A stretch of 64,000 nucleotides of DNA from assembly GCA_033558025.1 (NCBI GenBank), contig JAUCEF010000002.1, positions 3,038,001-3,102,000 of the forward strand, in the 5' to 3' direction. The DNA comes from Phytophthora sp. 'mugwort'. Its lineage: Eukaryota > Oomycota > Peronosporomycetes > Peronosporales > Peronosporaceae. Below, in pieces: positions 24,240-33,921 of the stretch. The first letter of the stretch is position 1. Each line of letters begins with the position of its first letter. The notes beneath the pieces were generated by a model. It was not told where the DNA came from. It worked only from the letters and a program-made list of their open reading frames with translations, and did no database searches. The translations under genes were made by a program, and so were the position numbers.

Positions 24240-24800
24240 AACGGAAAGAGAACTACTAGCTCGTTTATCAATGCTAATCAAGCCTGTCTGCGACGACTCA
24301 ATCTGCTTCGTTGGGCCCAGGTGTGGCAACCGCATGAAGCAACGCTATCACCTTGACTTGATCTCGACACGTGTCGGACTCGGCGTCGTCTGTAATGTCA
24401 CAATTCCCAAGGATGCGTTCATTATCAAGTACGTTGGTGAAGTGCTGCTCAGACCTGATGCCCGCGAATGCGCTGATAGGTGCTACCAGGTTGAGATGAA
24501 AGCTAAGACAAGCTGGGAAGGACCAACCGACGTGTTTACCGATGCCGCCAGATGTAGTAACGAGAGTCGCTTCATCAATCATTCCTGCTGCACCAATTGT
24601 GGCCTCTTCGAGCTGGAATAAACAAACACTTTGGGCTTGGGCATTTTTGCAAAGGCCGATATCCCCCCACTAAGACAACTCACTTTCGATACCGAGCCTC
24701 CAACTATCGATGTTCACGTGCCAATGTGGGCGACCGAACTGCATTTCAAATCAGTCCTAGTGTCGTCGTCGATCTGCATCACTACTCGATAAATAAATTA
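24240..24800 (+). pseudogene. SET-domain histone methyltransferase fragment
   Basis: SET domains transfer methyl groups to histone lysines. The AWS-like lead reads CDDSICFVGPRCGNRMKQRY. It is followed by VGLGVVCNVTIPKDAFIIKY with VGEV, then the catalytic-site motif SRFINHSCCTNC at about 24570-24600. After a frameshift the post-catalytic strand LGIFAKADIPPLRQLTFDTE is read from about 24635, where TFDY would be usual. No post-SET Cys cluster was found. One frame change and no clear start make it a fragment, either a captured host gene or a pseudogene in repeat territory. Confidence 0.7.
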
Positions 24801-25078
24801 GCGTTGTTTACTTTCGTAACGATGCACCATTCCAACTTGTGTATATCTGCTGCGGGCACGTGTCAGCATAGCGCCGCTACTCTCCATCACCGTCCTATAT
24901 TCACAAAATGACTGCACAGCTCTGCATACACGACACGAAATACTGCAGTGGCTGTCGGTAATATACGTCTCTTCGACCACCATTTTGTAGAAACTGCGAA
25001 GGCAACCCCGTCACAGCACCAAAGTATACCGCCTACTTGCCCGACACACTCCAAGTGAAGCTGTTTCCAGCGCAAATT

Positions 25079-25185
25079 GGCCACAAGTACACACACCTAA
25101 AAATTTTGTGGTGGACATTAGCAGTGTGGCCCACAAGTACAAATAAAATATGTGGTGGACATTAGAGGTGTGCCACAAATGTACC
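25079..25185. repeat. Imperfect tandem repeat, about 45-bp unit
   Basis: Two full units (25079-25127 and 25128-25171) and a partial third share CCACAAGTAC near the start and TGTGGTGGACATTAG near the end. Confidence 0.75.
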
Positions 25186-25870
25186 AGTTGAACCTGGGGA
25201 GGCCATACTGAAAGCAAGCGAGTAGCATATCACATATTTAGAGATTCGCCCCCATTGGCAGATATAGGCCCTCGGTCAACTTTTACAGATGGACACATGG
25301 ATTCTTCAGCGACCATTCATACCGACGGCCCTACATTTTGCACCCAGTCTAAGTATATTTCTAAAAGCATTTCGCTCATCAGTCCAGCAACCATTACCTT
25401 AACCAGGAAACTGCCGTGAAGTTTCACAATGTTAATGGCTTCAAGCGGATACTTCTTCAGGGGACCGGGAAAAAAATTGCCATGTTCACACATTTGAAGG
25501 GGCGTCCCATGCAACGCTAGCGCAGATGGCGCCATACAAATCCGAAGTGGCCGAAAAGAACAATTTGAAACAAATATGTTAAAAGCTCCTGTAGCTTTCC
25601 GATTTTCGCAAAAATGGTTTGAAACCTCCGGAAATTTCAAAGAATCACCATGTCACCATTTCTAAACGCCTCCGGTCCTGTTAGCTTTCAGCTCTAGTTT
25701 AACCCGAATATATTGGATTAAGGGCACAAATCAATTCCGCCTAACTTTTACATGTAGTAGAGTTCCCGGATGTGCTGCCCTGGGCCAAAAGGCGATCGTG
25801 CCAAACTGAAACCAGCCGACAAGTGTCTTTTTATCCTACGTAACATATCGGGTTAGCATTACTAATATTG
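25186..25870. other. Intergenic stretch without recognised content
   Basis: No open frame of note on either strand and no repeat detected by eye. It is probably old repeat sequence. Confidence 0.4.
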
Positions 25871-25874
25871 GTCT

Positions 25875-26451
25875 TTTCCCAAAACAGGGACGTCGTATGG
25901 CCGATAATCCAAGACAGGGACCAAGTCTCAATGCAGGGACGTTGAGCATATATTAGCAAATGGGCATGCGATGGCATTTTACTTAGTTAATTAGCAGCAA
26001 TCCGCCCAGAAAAAAATAAAATATACTAACGCCGTATACTCAGCAGCGTCTCCCGGCATTGGCCTCAATTGGAGTGGGTTGGGATTCCCAATGACCGGCA
26101 CTAACAACCATTCTGAACGCATTTACAGTCTTTCGCTCGCGAGGGCAAACCCACGCGTATGCTTGTTGCTTCGACGTACACGCGCAGCTTAGACACCTAC
26201 GTTTTCCCTCTCGTAGGTCGCGCACTGAAATCCAGTCAAGGAGAACTCATCCAACGAAAGCGAAAAGTCGTGGGTGACCTAGATCTTCCGTTCGCAGTGC
26301 TAAAGTGATATGGTGGTCGGCCAGGGCAGCCGGGATTAGACACACCAACCTGTATAGCGGTGCCCACGCTAATATATGCTTAACGTCCCTGCATTGAGAC
26401 TTGGTCCCTGTCTTGGAATTATCGGCCATACGACGTCCCTGTTTTGGGAAA
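25875..26451. mobile_element. Short non-autonomous element with 83-bp inverted ends
   Basis: The left arm 25875-25957 and right arm 26368-26451 are inverted copies with about three differences, including one indel. The outer end begins TTTCCCAAAACAGGGACGTCG. The 410-bp interior has no transposase. Size and structure match a MITE or a deletion derivative of a DNA transposon. No convincing target duplication is visible, so the superfamily is open. Confidence 0.8.
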
Positions 26452-26845
26452 GCCCCGCATGTACAACAAGCATTTTCCACTTCCGATCCCAGGATCATTA
26501 TCTGCATGTACTGTATAGTACATTACAAGTTATCACTTCCGGTACTAGTCACAACTAATATCCTCCTTCGTATGATACAATTGCTTTAAGAAGGATTTGA
26601 GTTTGGGCCGGGGCTCATGTCCACCGTAAAAGCGCCCGACGCAGGAGCAGCACTGCACCCACGCCGCCCGCCAGTCACTTCTCCCACGCCACCCGCCAGT
26701 CGTACGACGCCCACTTCACACTCGTTGTCAGGGCCACTTCCCACAACTAAATCGGAGCCGTGTTGCACCCGCAACGCGTTATGGGGGCCTGGATGAGGAT
26801 CTACCAGAAGCGGCACCGATTCAGAAGGCGGTCGAGTGCCCGGAC

Positions 26846-28036
26846 ATGACCCAGCACGAGCTTGCCGCGTGGGCAAAGCTTGCCTTCAAGCTCAAGCGGG
26901 TGCCTGCCCAGACGACGATCTCCGACATCCTGCGAGCGGCTCCCGCCATCATGAGCGAGGCGTACGGCGACAGCAAGCGCCGCAAGAGGCTGGAAGTTAC
27001 GTCGTTGGCGCTACAGCAAAAGCTCTGGGCATGGATCCAGTACGTCGAGGCCCAGAGCATGTGCCTTCAAGGGTTGATCAGGATGAATGCGCAGGACCTG
27101 CAGAAGGATCTCTGTGACGCATGGGACTTGAAGTTCTCTAATGGATGGCTCACTGGGTTCGAGTGCCCCCACGCCCCCTAAACCCTAAACCCACGTCTAC
27201 GCTATCGATAGCGCCATGGCCGAAGCTGCATCCGTCGATACGGCTGCTGTTTATCTAGCAAGGCAGCAGCTACAGGACCTAACAGATCAATACGCTCCTC
27301 AAGATGTTTACAACATGGATGAAACGGGCGTATGCTACGCTATGGCGACCACCCGCTCCATCTGCAAGAGGGGCGCCCGCGGAGTGAAGCAAAATACGAC
27401 ACGAATCACTATCGCGCTCACCGCAAATGTCGACGGCTCCGACGCTCTGCCTCCGCCTTTTTTGGGCCGCGCCAAGCAGCCCTACTGCTTCAAGAAGCGC
27501 ACAGCTGCCCAGCTCGGCTTCGACTATAAGGCCAACCAGAAAGCTTGGAAGACGTGTCATGTTTTCCGCGAATGGCTGCTCAACCTCGATCGCGACATGC
27601 GGGCGTCTGGACGGCACATCTTGTTGCTAGTCGACAATACTTCCTTGCACAATATTGGCGAGATGGTATGTATCAATGTTCGCCTAGAGTTTCTGCCATC
27701 GAACACGACTGCTTTCCTACAGCTATGGATGCAGGAATAATAGCCGCCTTCAAGCGTGCTTACCGCAGAAAGCAAATTCTATGGGTGTATGAGAAGATCA
27801 AGTGCGCAGAGGGGATCAAGAAGGGGGACGTATACAAGGTCGACCAGCTCCAGGCAATGAGCTGGAGTAAGGAAATCTGGCAGGAGCTGCAGGCTAAGGC
27901 TACAATTGAAAATTGTCTCCGGCACACTGACATTGTCTTCAATGGATCAGATGAGAGGAGCAAGGAGGAAACCAGCTACGGGCAGGATTTAGAGGTAGAA
28001 GATATTATCATCCGTGCTGCAGAGCTGAGTCTATAA
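26846..28036 (+). pseudogene. pogo/Tigger-like DDE transposase
   Basis: The first segment (26846-27181) has a CENP-B type DNA-binding region (LQKDLCDAWDLKFSNGWLTG). The DDE core starts at 27216 with QDVYNMDETGVCYA (first Asp), then HILLLVDNTSLHN (second Asp), then FLPSNTTAFLQ. The third acidic block (MDAGIIAAFKRAYRR) is one base out of frame, consistent with a single-base deletion near 27722. The C-terminal tail runs to a TAA at 28036. Between the two DNA-binding and core segments lies telomere-like sequence that interrupts the frame. It is dead in this copy but well preserved. Confidence 0.8.
27176..27192. repeat. Interstitial telomere-like repeat
   Basis: CCCTAAACCCTAAACCC, two and a half units of the CCCTAAA/TTTAGGG type reported for oomycete telomeres, inside the transposase reading frame. 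Confidence 0.7.
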
Positions 28037-28173
28037 GCTTTATAAAGTAATTGCAAATCCCATGATGTGGTCGGACCACGATACCAGAAGTGATAGCTTT
28101 TGCTGTAGTGCGAGAGCTGTGTCGCCAAATCGAAGGTTGATATTCGCTCGTACATATAAAAGTTGTTTAGTGC

Positions 28174-28189
28174 TCAGTTCTCAATTTTC
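28174..28189 (+). promoter_or_regulatory. Oomycete Inr + FPR core promoter
   Basis: TCAGTTC (28174-28180) differs at one base from the initiator core TCATTYY. CAATTTTC (28182-28189) matches the flanking promoter region consensus MAWTTTNC exactly. The pair lies 35-50 bp before the ATG at 28224, the usual distance in Phytophthora genes. Confidence 0.65.
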
Positions 28190-28223
28190 CTCTGCCAGCA
28201 GCAGTATCCCAAAAGAAATAATC

Positions 28224-28535
28224 ATGCGCCTTCACTGCTACGCCATCCTTGTCGCTGTGATTATCCTCATGACAGGAAGCCATGGGCTACAAGTTCCCAC
28301 CGATAACAATCAAGCCAAGTTACACAAGATGTCCACGTCCGGTATTGCTTCCTCTGTCCGGTCACTCATGAGCGAAGGTGGCAATGCAAAACATCTTCGA
28401 GGTGATCATGGAGAGGACGACATTTCTAAGGAAGGTGAGGCGAGAGGGTTCTTCACGGATTTAAAGCTCAAGCTCATTTTGGGTTTAGGAGTTAAAGCTC
28501 CCGAAGTAGCCAAGCGGCTTCCCAAGGATATATGA
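28224..28535 (+). CDS. RXLR-like secreted effector candidate
   Basis: A 103-residue secreted protein of the type oomycetes deliver into host plant cells. Residues 1-21 form a signal peptide (MRLHCYAILVAVIILMTGSHG). A polar stretch follows, with SVRSLMSEGG before KHLR at 56-59 and GEAR at 71-74. These sit where RXLR and dEER are expected and differ from them by one or two residues. The remainder (GFFTDLKLKLILGLGV) resembles the first helix after dEER in this family. I chose the ATG at 28224 because the signal peptide and core promoter fit it. An upstream in-frame ATG at 28062 would destroy the signal peptide. The body is short, and gene-like sequence continues in another frame past the stop, so truncation is possible. 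It lies 190 bp after a dead transposase. Confidence 0.75.
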   Translation: MRLHCYAILVAVIILMTGSHGLQVPTDNNQAKLHKMSTSGIASSVRSLMSEGGNAKHLRGDHGEDDISKEGEARGFFTDLKLKLILGLGVKAPEVAKRLPKDI

Positions 28536-28847
28536 AATAGATCCATCAAATGGGGTTTAAAAAGGAGTCAGCCACGGTGGCAGCCAAGAAGGTGAAAGCC
28601 AATATGGTACCCTAAAAGCTTCCCACCTCGGGTGACTTATGTACTTGCACCTGGATCTGAACGGATAACACTTTACCCAATGAAACGATGCAGTTGCAAC
28701 ACTAACACTAACACTTGCACTAGATTTAGTTTATTTGCATTCTTTTCACTCGAGGTTACAATGATCCCCGACTCAAATAGAAGACGCTAAACACATCAAA
28801 TTGTTTTTTTCTCGCGCTGTGTGTCACACATTAAACTACATGTTCAC

Positions 28848-30029
28848 TCAGTTACCAATCTTAGAGTCTGACGGCGACCAGGCCGCAGACTGGTACAACT
28901 CGTTAATGGCGGCTAAGTCGCCCACGCTTAGGTACTTCCGCTGACCGATGGCCTCTGTGGCTGTCTCATTACACACGGCCTTGGTGATATCTATGCAGTT
29001 ATCGTCGTCGTTAAGGTTGCAGAACTTCGTCCCCTTCGCCACGCAGCCTGTCGTGACCGTGTCGCTGCAATAATTGGGCTGGCAAAAGCCGTACGTCATC
29101 GGGTAGTGCATGACACTGTCGAGATCGTAAGGGCCGCCAACGCTCAGGTCACGGATGGTCATCTCAGACCAAATACTTTGGTCAATGTCGTCCCAGAAGA
29201 CGCCGATGGTGCGCAGCGGATGCTGGTGTTCGTGGTACATTCCCAGCGAGTGACCGATCTCGTGCATGGCTGAACCGTACACAGTCTTAAGGTCGTCATC
29301 CACTTCAAAGCAGCGGTCGGCGAGGTTCATGATTTGTGCACCCTCGTCCGTAATGCCGATGCTAGAGTTGCAGTCCCGGCCGCTCGTCGGGTGCTTGAAG
29401 TCCACCCAGTTAGCGCACGAGTCACAGTACGACAGACTCTCTTTCTTGCACGTGGCCGTGGTCACGAACCGGACGTTGGTGCTTTCCTCGTACTTGCCCA
29501 TAGCCTGGTAGATAAACTCCTTTTGGGTCGAGTTGAACGGATAGTCCTCGTTCAGCTGGTAGCAGACCACGCCGTCGTCCCAGATGCGAGTCGTGGATAC
29601 CACCACCAACGAAAGACGACGGTGGTCGGCCTCCGTCTCACCGTTACCTCCATTCACGACCTTCTCCTGCTTCATCTTCTCCTCGTGTTCGCGGTACGTG
29701 GTCTCCTCGTCAATCCGCTGCTGGAAGTTGTGGGTCGGACACGCCACCTGTGTGGCCTTATCGTGGACGTGCTCGATGAGGTAGCAGCCGGCCTTGCCAT
29801 TCGAGCAGGCCACGTACGAGTCTTCTCCGTAGTATTTCATACTGCGGTGGCGCAGCGTCACGCCGTTGATTTCGCAGTCGTTGCGGTTGATCGTAGACGC
29901 CTCGTTGGCGACCTCCTGTGGCGTGTCCTTGAAGACCTTGATATGCACCGACGTCTGCTGCTCTGCAGCCACTACGGCCAACGTCACCAGCACCGTCACC
30001 AATAAAGAGCACCGAATCCAGCCCGCCAT
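28848..30029 (-). CDS. Secreted astacin-type zinc metalloprotease (M12A)
   Basis: A 393-residue secreted endopeptidase in one exon. Residues 1-22 are a signal peptide ending VAAEQ. Residues 52-115 form a Cys-containing N-terminal region (C52, C75, C82, C97) with CSNGKAGC. The catalytic domain starts at about 140. The zinc site is HEIGHSLGMYHEHQHP, with His256, Glu257, His260 and His266, and the Met-turn is SVMHYP (305-310). Further Cys pairs toward the end suggest several disulfides. The astacin catalytic machinery is complete, so activity is likely. Its N-terminal region is similar to the small secreted protein encoded divergently 0.86 kb away. In oomycetes such enzymes would act on host or wall proteins; the substrate is unknown. 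Confidence 0.92.
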   Translation of the reverse strand: MAGWIRCSLLVTVLVTLAVVAAEQQTSVHIKVFKDTPQEVANEASTINRNDCEINGVTLRHRSMKYYGEDSYVACSNGKAGCYLIEHVHDKATQVACPTHNFQQRIDEETTYREHEEKMKQEKVVNGGNGETEADHRRLSLVVVSTTRIWDDGVVCYQLNEDYPFNSTQKEFIYQAMGKYEESTNVRFVTTATCKKESLSYCDSCANWVDFKHPTSGRDCNSSIGITDEGAQIMNLADRCFEVDDDLKTVYGSAMHEIGHSLGMYHEHQHPLRTIGVFWDDIDQSIWSEMTIRDLSVGGPYDLDSVMHYPMTYGFCQPNYCSDTVTTGCVAKGTKFCNLNDDDNCIDITKAVCNETATEAIGQRKYLSVGDLAAINELYQSAAWSPSDSKIGN

Positions 30030-30887
30030 ACTTCTCAGAGTTTTGAGTTCGTTGTCGGGACAAAAGGGTCAATGGACCACGAAACGATCGGACGAGTTCT
30101 TGCTCGTATCTTGTCAACAACGACCGATACTTGACTTGAGTCCGGTCGGAGATATTCCTCACCTATCTAAGGTAAGGGCCTGGTTAGTTGGTTGTCCACG
30201 CCTCTGCCTTTGTGTCAGACAAATACGACGGTAATTGGTGGGCCGTCAAGATGTTGCCGAGTCTCGGTACTTATCAACTTGAGTTGTTGATCGCGCAAGA
30301 CAAGTGAAGGCCTCGCCTCTCCGTGAAAATCGAGTTTATCCACACACGAAAGCCCAGTGATTAGCGGATAATAGAACGAGCGTAACCTTGATACGTCGCG
30401 CAGTGCATGGGTAGAGGAGACTGAGGCGTCCGCACATGGCAATGGCGACTGTCGTAATGCTCCGACCAGCGAATCTGCCCCATACTGAACGCGAGTGTTG
30501 GAGAGTCAGATCAGATTGCTCTGGCTCTACAGCTGCTGGTGCAGAAGACGTTTGACGATATGGACGAAGTCTGACAGATCATGCCACCGGATGGGTAGCC
30601 CCATGCTAGGCGACTCACGCTGAACCGTGTTCAGGGGCTCGTGCCTTTACCGACCGCAGTCCCCATTGCATTTGCAACAGCGAGTCTGACCTCTGCACGG
30701 GACCCGAGCTGGACATCATCGCCATCCGCTGTTGGCCACCTGCTGCATTTCACAAACTCCAATCGTACGATCCTCATCCTTGCGCTCTTGGAGTTTGCCT
30801 CGAGTTGCGCTGTTGGACTATCCTGAAGCGAAGACAAGAGCGAAAGTGATCGCAAGCGGCACCTCTTGATTTCAAGAGCTACAGACG
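30030..30887. other. Shared upstream region of the divergent secreted-protein pair
   Basis: 858 bp between the start codons of the astacin gene (minus) and the small Cys protein (plus). No credible gene is seen. It should hold both promoters, but no exact Inr+FPR pair was found by eye. Confidence 0.5.
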
Positions 30888-31380
30888 ATGAACTTCCGGT
30901 CTATGAACGTGCTGGCCGTGACGGTAGCGCTGTTCGCCGTCTGCTCCACGCTGACACTCGGCTCGTACACGTATCCGCAGTGTGCGACAAACGGCAAAGG
31001 CTGCTGTGAATACGGCACGGGCTCCATGAGGAACCGCGGCTACGTGATGATCGCGCTCGAAGGTGACGACATGGTCGTCACTTGCTCCAATGGCGTCCTG
31101 CGCTGCTCGTACGAGAACCCCAACAAGAAAGCCAGCTACGAGGCCGCGGAGAACGTCACCTGCCCCGGTACGACGGCATTCTTTGCTGTTGGAACTAAGT
31201 ACGTGCTGCTAACGAACTCTATTCGTGTTGTTTGTCTATTTCATTCTTCCAGACTTCGCCTCGATGATGGAATCACGCTCTGAGATCACTTACCTGGAGG
31301 GCGTACAAACCCCAATGTTTATACCAAACGACGATGAATCAACTGCCGGCACTGTCAAGGTTGCGGAGATTTCTGACTAA
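30888..31380 (+). CDS. Small secreted Cys-rich protein related to the astacin N-terminal region
   Basis: Predicted as 135 residues from two exons, 30888-31167 and 31253-31380. Intron 31168-31252 has donor GTACGA, branch CTAAC and acceptor TTCCAG. Residues 1-25 are a signal peptide. The mature part has Cys at 32, 39, 40, 66, 73 and 92. CSNGVLRC matches CSNGKAGC of the neighbouring astacin with the same C-X6-C spacing. With this splice CPDFASMMESRSEITYLE aligns with CPTHNFQQRIDEETTYRE of the astacin, which supports the intron choice. Read without splicing, the frame ends at 31283 with a different tail. It has no catalytic domain, so it could be an inhibitor, a free pro-region or a decoy; this is inference. 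Confidence 0.75.
31168..31252 (+). other. Intron of the small Cys-rich protein gene
   Basis: 85 nt, GTACGA...TTCCAG. A second donor (GTACGT at 31199) would remove 54 nt and keep the short reading frame, giving an alternative C-terminus. Confidence 0.6.
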
Positions 31381-31764
31381 GTTTCTTTGTGAATCTTTTT
31401 ACTTCGCTCCGTCAAGTTATTTTGCGTCCACTCGGTTCGTCTATAGGAGACGAATGCTAGTCGTACTCGAATACCCGCTAAGCAAAAGTATAGCGACATC
31501 GTTCATTAACATTGTTGTAGCTCGGTAGTTTAATTTACCGCAATGAATGAAGCATGCTAAACAAATTTGATTGTGTATCTCGAAGGCAAATTGCCCAGAG
31601 GTTAGTGGGGATATACAACGGATGACATGTCTGATGTCAAGTTAAATAGCAGACGCACGACTCTGATCCAAGAGCTTCCCCATGGCTCTCTAGATCGAAG
31701 CCATATGCACGCAATAGAGATATCTTCCTTCGGATATCTCCGGTTCTGATCAATCAACTGAGCT
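31381..31764. other. Convergent intergenic region
   Basis: 3' flanks of the small Cys protein gene and the FYVE gene, AT-rich, with no further gene seen. Confidence 0.5.
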
Positions 31765-33921
31765 TTAAATCCATTCGTAACCGCGACCGTATTGCGGCTG
31801 ATCATCGTAGTCCGACAGGTTGGACGTCTTGAGCCCCCGCTTGGCGGGGGCGCCGAAGTCGTCATAGCCCGCCGTATGCCAAGCAGATGGCACGAGGTTC
31901 TCACCGTTCTCAAACTTCGCCCGCCTACGCGAGGAGCTGGTCTTCGCAGACACCATACGCGGGCCAGCTGAAGCTGAGGCCCAGCCCTTAAAGGCACTGC
32001 GACGCGAAGAAGATGAGGAGCTACGGCGAGATGAAGACGAAGAGCTGCTGCGAGACGAATTGCTGACGCGAGATCGGCCATTGTCACTGTGCACACGGTA
32101 CATCGGGTTCGAACGGCGTGGAGGGTAGTTGCTCAGGCGGGGCTGTTCAACCTGTTTTGGCGGGGCTGGAGCAGGCACACGCTGCGGCCCAACACGCTGG
32201 ATGTCCGGCTCGGGAGTCGGGCTGTCCTGACGCTCGCCGCTAGCCGAGCTCGTGGTGCTATTGGAGCTGTCGCTGCTGGGACTTGCGCTCTTGTCTTTGG
32301 TGTCTGAAGATGCCACCGACTCGAGCTTCTGGTCGGCGAAGCTGTTACTCCTGCTGATCTGGACGTGGCTGGTGCTCAACTCGCTGGTCCGAAATGATCC
32401 GTTCGTGCCATCGAAGAACGATGCATTAAGCTCCCTGCTCATGTCTTCGTTGGGGTCATAGGAACCCTTGCCTCTGTAAAGCAGTGAACGGCTCAAGCTG
32501 TTCTTGCGTCCGCCAGGTCCCTGGTTCATGTTGAGGTTGTTAGGAGGAGGTTGCTGCGGTCGACCGAAACCCAACGTCGTGCCAAAGTCCGGGCTGCCAC
32601 GTACAGCACGGCGAACACCAATGACACTCCTAGCGAGCGGCTTGGTGTCGTGGTCAAACAGCATCTCATCGTCTTCAATGCGGCGTCTCCTGGCTGCTTC
32701 CCGCGATACGAAATGCTCGTTAGGTCGCTGCTTGGTGTCCTGCATCGGGTTTGGGGGCAGCTCGCCGGCGGCTTCTGCCGTCGCAAACAAGATCGAGTCG
32801 CGCTGTCTGCTGTAGCTGCGACCGATACGCGTAATGTACTGCAAAGTGCCACCCAGACCCGACGCGAGCGAAGCCATTTTCGACACTCGAGTCCGGTTCA
32901 CTAGGCGTTTGTTACGTTGATAGCACAGACCGCAGAGTTTCCAGCTCTGGAACGACGTTGAAGACAAACACGACGAGCACACGAAGATTCCACACACATT
33001 ACACAGATGGTTCTTCTTTCTAGAGAAGAACCCGAGAGCACGTTGACACGTCTGGCACTTGCGTTCGCGGTTGGACCGCGACGTGATAACTCCAAACCGC
33101 GACGTTTTGGTCGACGCAGCAATGGCGGCGTCTCCACTCGTCGCTGCATAGTTCTCGACCAACTGGCGATACCTGATTGACAAACTGTAGGCGTCGTGCA
33201 GACTGGAGAAGGCGCCGTAAAAGGGTTCACCGCACTTGGTGAGCTCGACGTCCAGCCATAGCTGCATCTTGAGGATCCCACGATGGCTAGTCTCCACTAA
33301 CACAAGCAACATCGCGTGGATAGCTCCACGATGAACCTGCAGTTGGGCGTGGTGGCTATTGGCGCTTCTCATCTCAAACTCCCGGTCGGGGACGTCCACA
33401 GAGCGCAACATTTTGAAGACAAACTTGTGGCCTGACACGGGGTGCACACCGCGTCCGACCGTCTCCATGAGCAGGAACTCTTCGGCATGGCGCTCGTCGA
33501 GCATGGAACGGTACTTGACATGTTTGAGTCCAATGTAGCGATACGGAGTCTCTTTCGCTCTGGGCACAAGAGAGTCGAGCACACGCGCATCCAGAAGCAC
33601 GTCGGCGCCAAAGAGCTCGCTCTCGACGCGGCGGTAGCTGCTCGTGTCGTCGGCGTGGAGCGCGCGCATGGCGTCCTGCAGCGTGCCGATGACGGCCTGG
33701 CAACTGGCTGCCGTGGAGCGACGGCGACCGCCGCAGTCGCGCGTGTGCACGTAGGGACTGACATTGATAGGCGGGCGTGAGGCGGCGCGCTCCCAGCTCG
33801 CGGAGACTGAGGGCGAGGCCGTGCGGCTGAAGAAGTTGGTCTGCAGCACGTGCGCCACGCAGTTGGCGTTGTCCTGTAGCAGGGCCTGCGCGCTGGCCGC
33901 AGCCGCGGACTGGACGCGCAT
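31765..33921 (-). CDS. FYVE-type zinc finger protein with START-like N-terminal region
   Basis: 718 residues in the open part. Residues 60-260 resemble the START-like domain that precedes FYVE fingers in oomycete proteins (for example HVKYRSMLDERHAEEFLLME). The zinc finger at 289-333 has four CX2C pairs (C289/292, C307/310, C315/318, C330/333). Its RKKNHLCNVCG replaces the canonical R(R/K)HHCRxCG, so phosphoinositide binding may be altered. Residues 400-718 are low-complexity and Ser/Arg/Pro-rich, with two long Ser-Arg runs, probably disordered. The same frame is open upstream of the ATG to a TAG at 33943-33945, and a further in-frame ATG lies at 34074. The true N-terminus may therefore be longer or involve another exon. 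Likely role is endomembrane or lipid signalling. Confidence 0.8.
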   Translation of the reverse strand: MRVQSAAAASAQALLQDNANCVAHVLQTNFFSRTASPSVSASWERAASRPPINVSPYVHTRDCGGRRRSTAASCQAVIGTLQDAMRALHADDTSSYRRVESELFGADVLLDARVLDSLVPRAKETPYRYIGLKHVKYRSMLDERHAEEFLLMETVGRGVHPVSGHKFVFKMLRSVDVPDREFEMRSANSHHAQLQVHRGAIHAMLLVLVETSHRGILKMQLWLDVELTKCGEPFYGAFSSLHDAYSLSIRYRQLVENYAATSGDAAIAASTKTSRFGVITSRSNRERKCQTCQRALGFFSRKKNHLCNVCGIFVCSSCLSSTSFQSWKLCGLCYQRNKRLVNRTRVSKMASLASGLGGTLQYITRIGRSYSRQRDSILFATAEAAGELPPNPMQDTKQRPNEHFVSREAARRRRIEDDEMLFDHDTKPLARSVIGVRRAVRGSPDFGTTLGFGRPQQPPPNNLNMNQGPGGRKNSLSRSLLYRGKGSYDPNEDMSRELNASFFDGTNGSFRTSELSTSHVQISRSNSFADQKLESVASSDTKDKSASPSSDSSNSTTSSASGERQDSPTPEPDIQRVGPQRVPAPAPPKQVEQPRLSNYPPRRSNPMYRVHSDNGRSRVSNSSRSSSSSSSRRSSSSSSRRSAFKGWASASAGPRMVSAKTSSSRRRAKFENGENLVPSAWHTAGYDDFGAPAKRGLKTSNLSDYDDQPQYGRGYEWI

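Noticed and set aside
28064..28077. GTGGTCGGACCAC palindrome as a regulatory site
   Set aside because: Only 13 bp and overlapping a dispersed CCACGATA motif; no independent support.
28062..28223. In-frame upstream ATG extending the RXLR-like protein by 54 residues
   Set aside because: It would bury the signal peptide and lies before the Inr+FPR promoter; the ATG at 28224 fits both.
29334..30005. Long plus-strand open frame opposite the astacin gene
   Set aside because: Mirror of a strongly coding gene; Val/Leu/His-rich composition without domain features.
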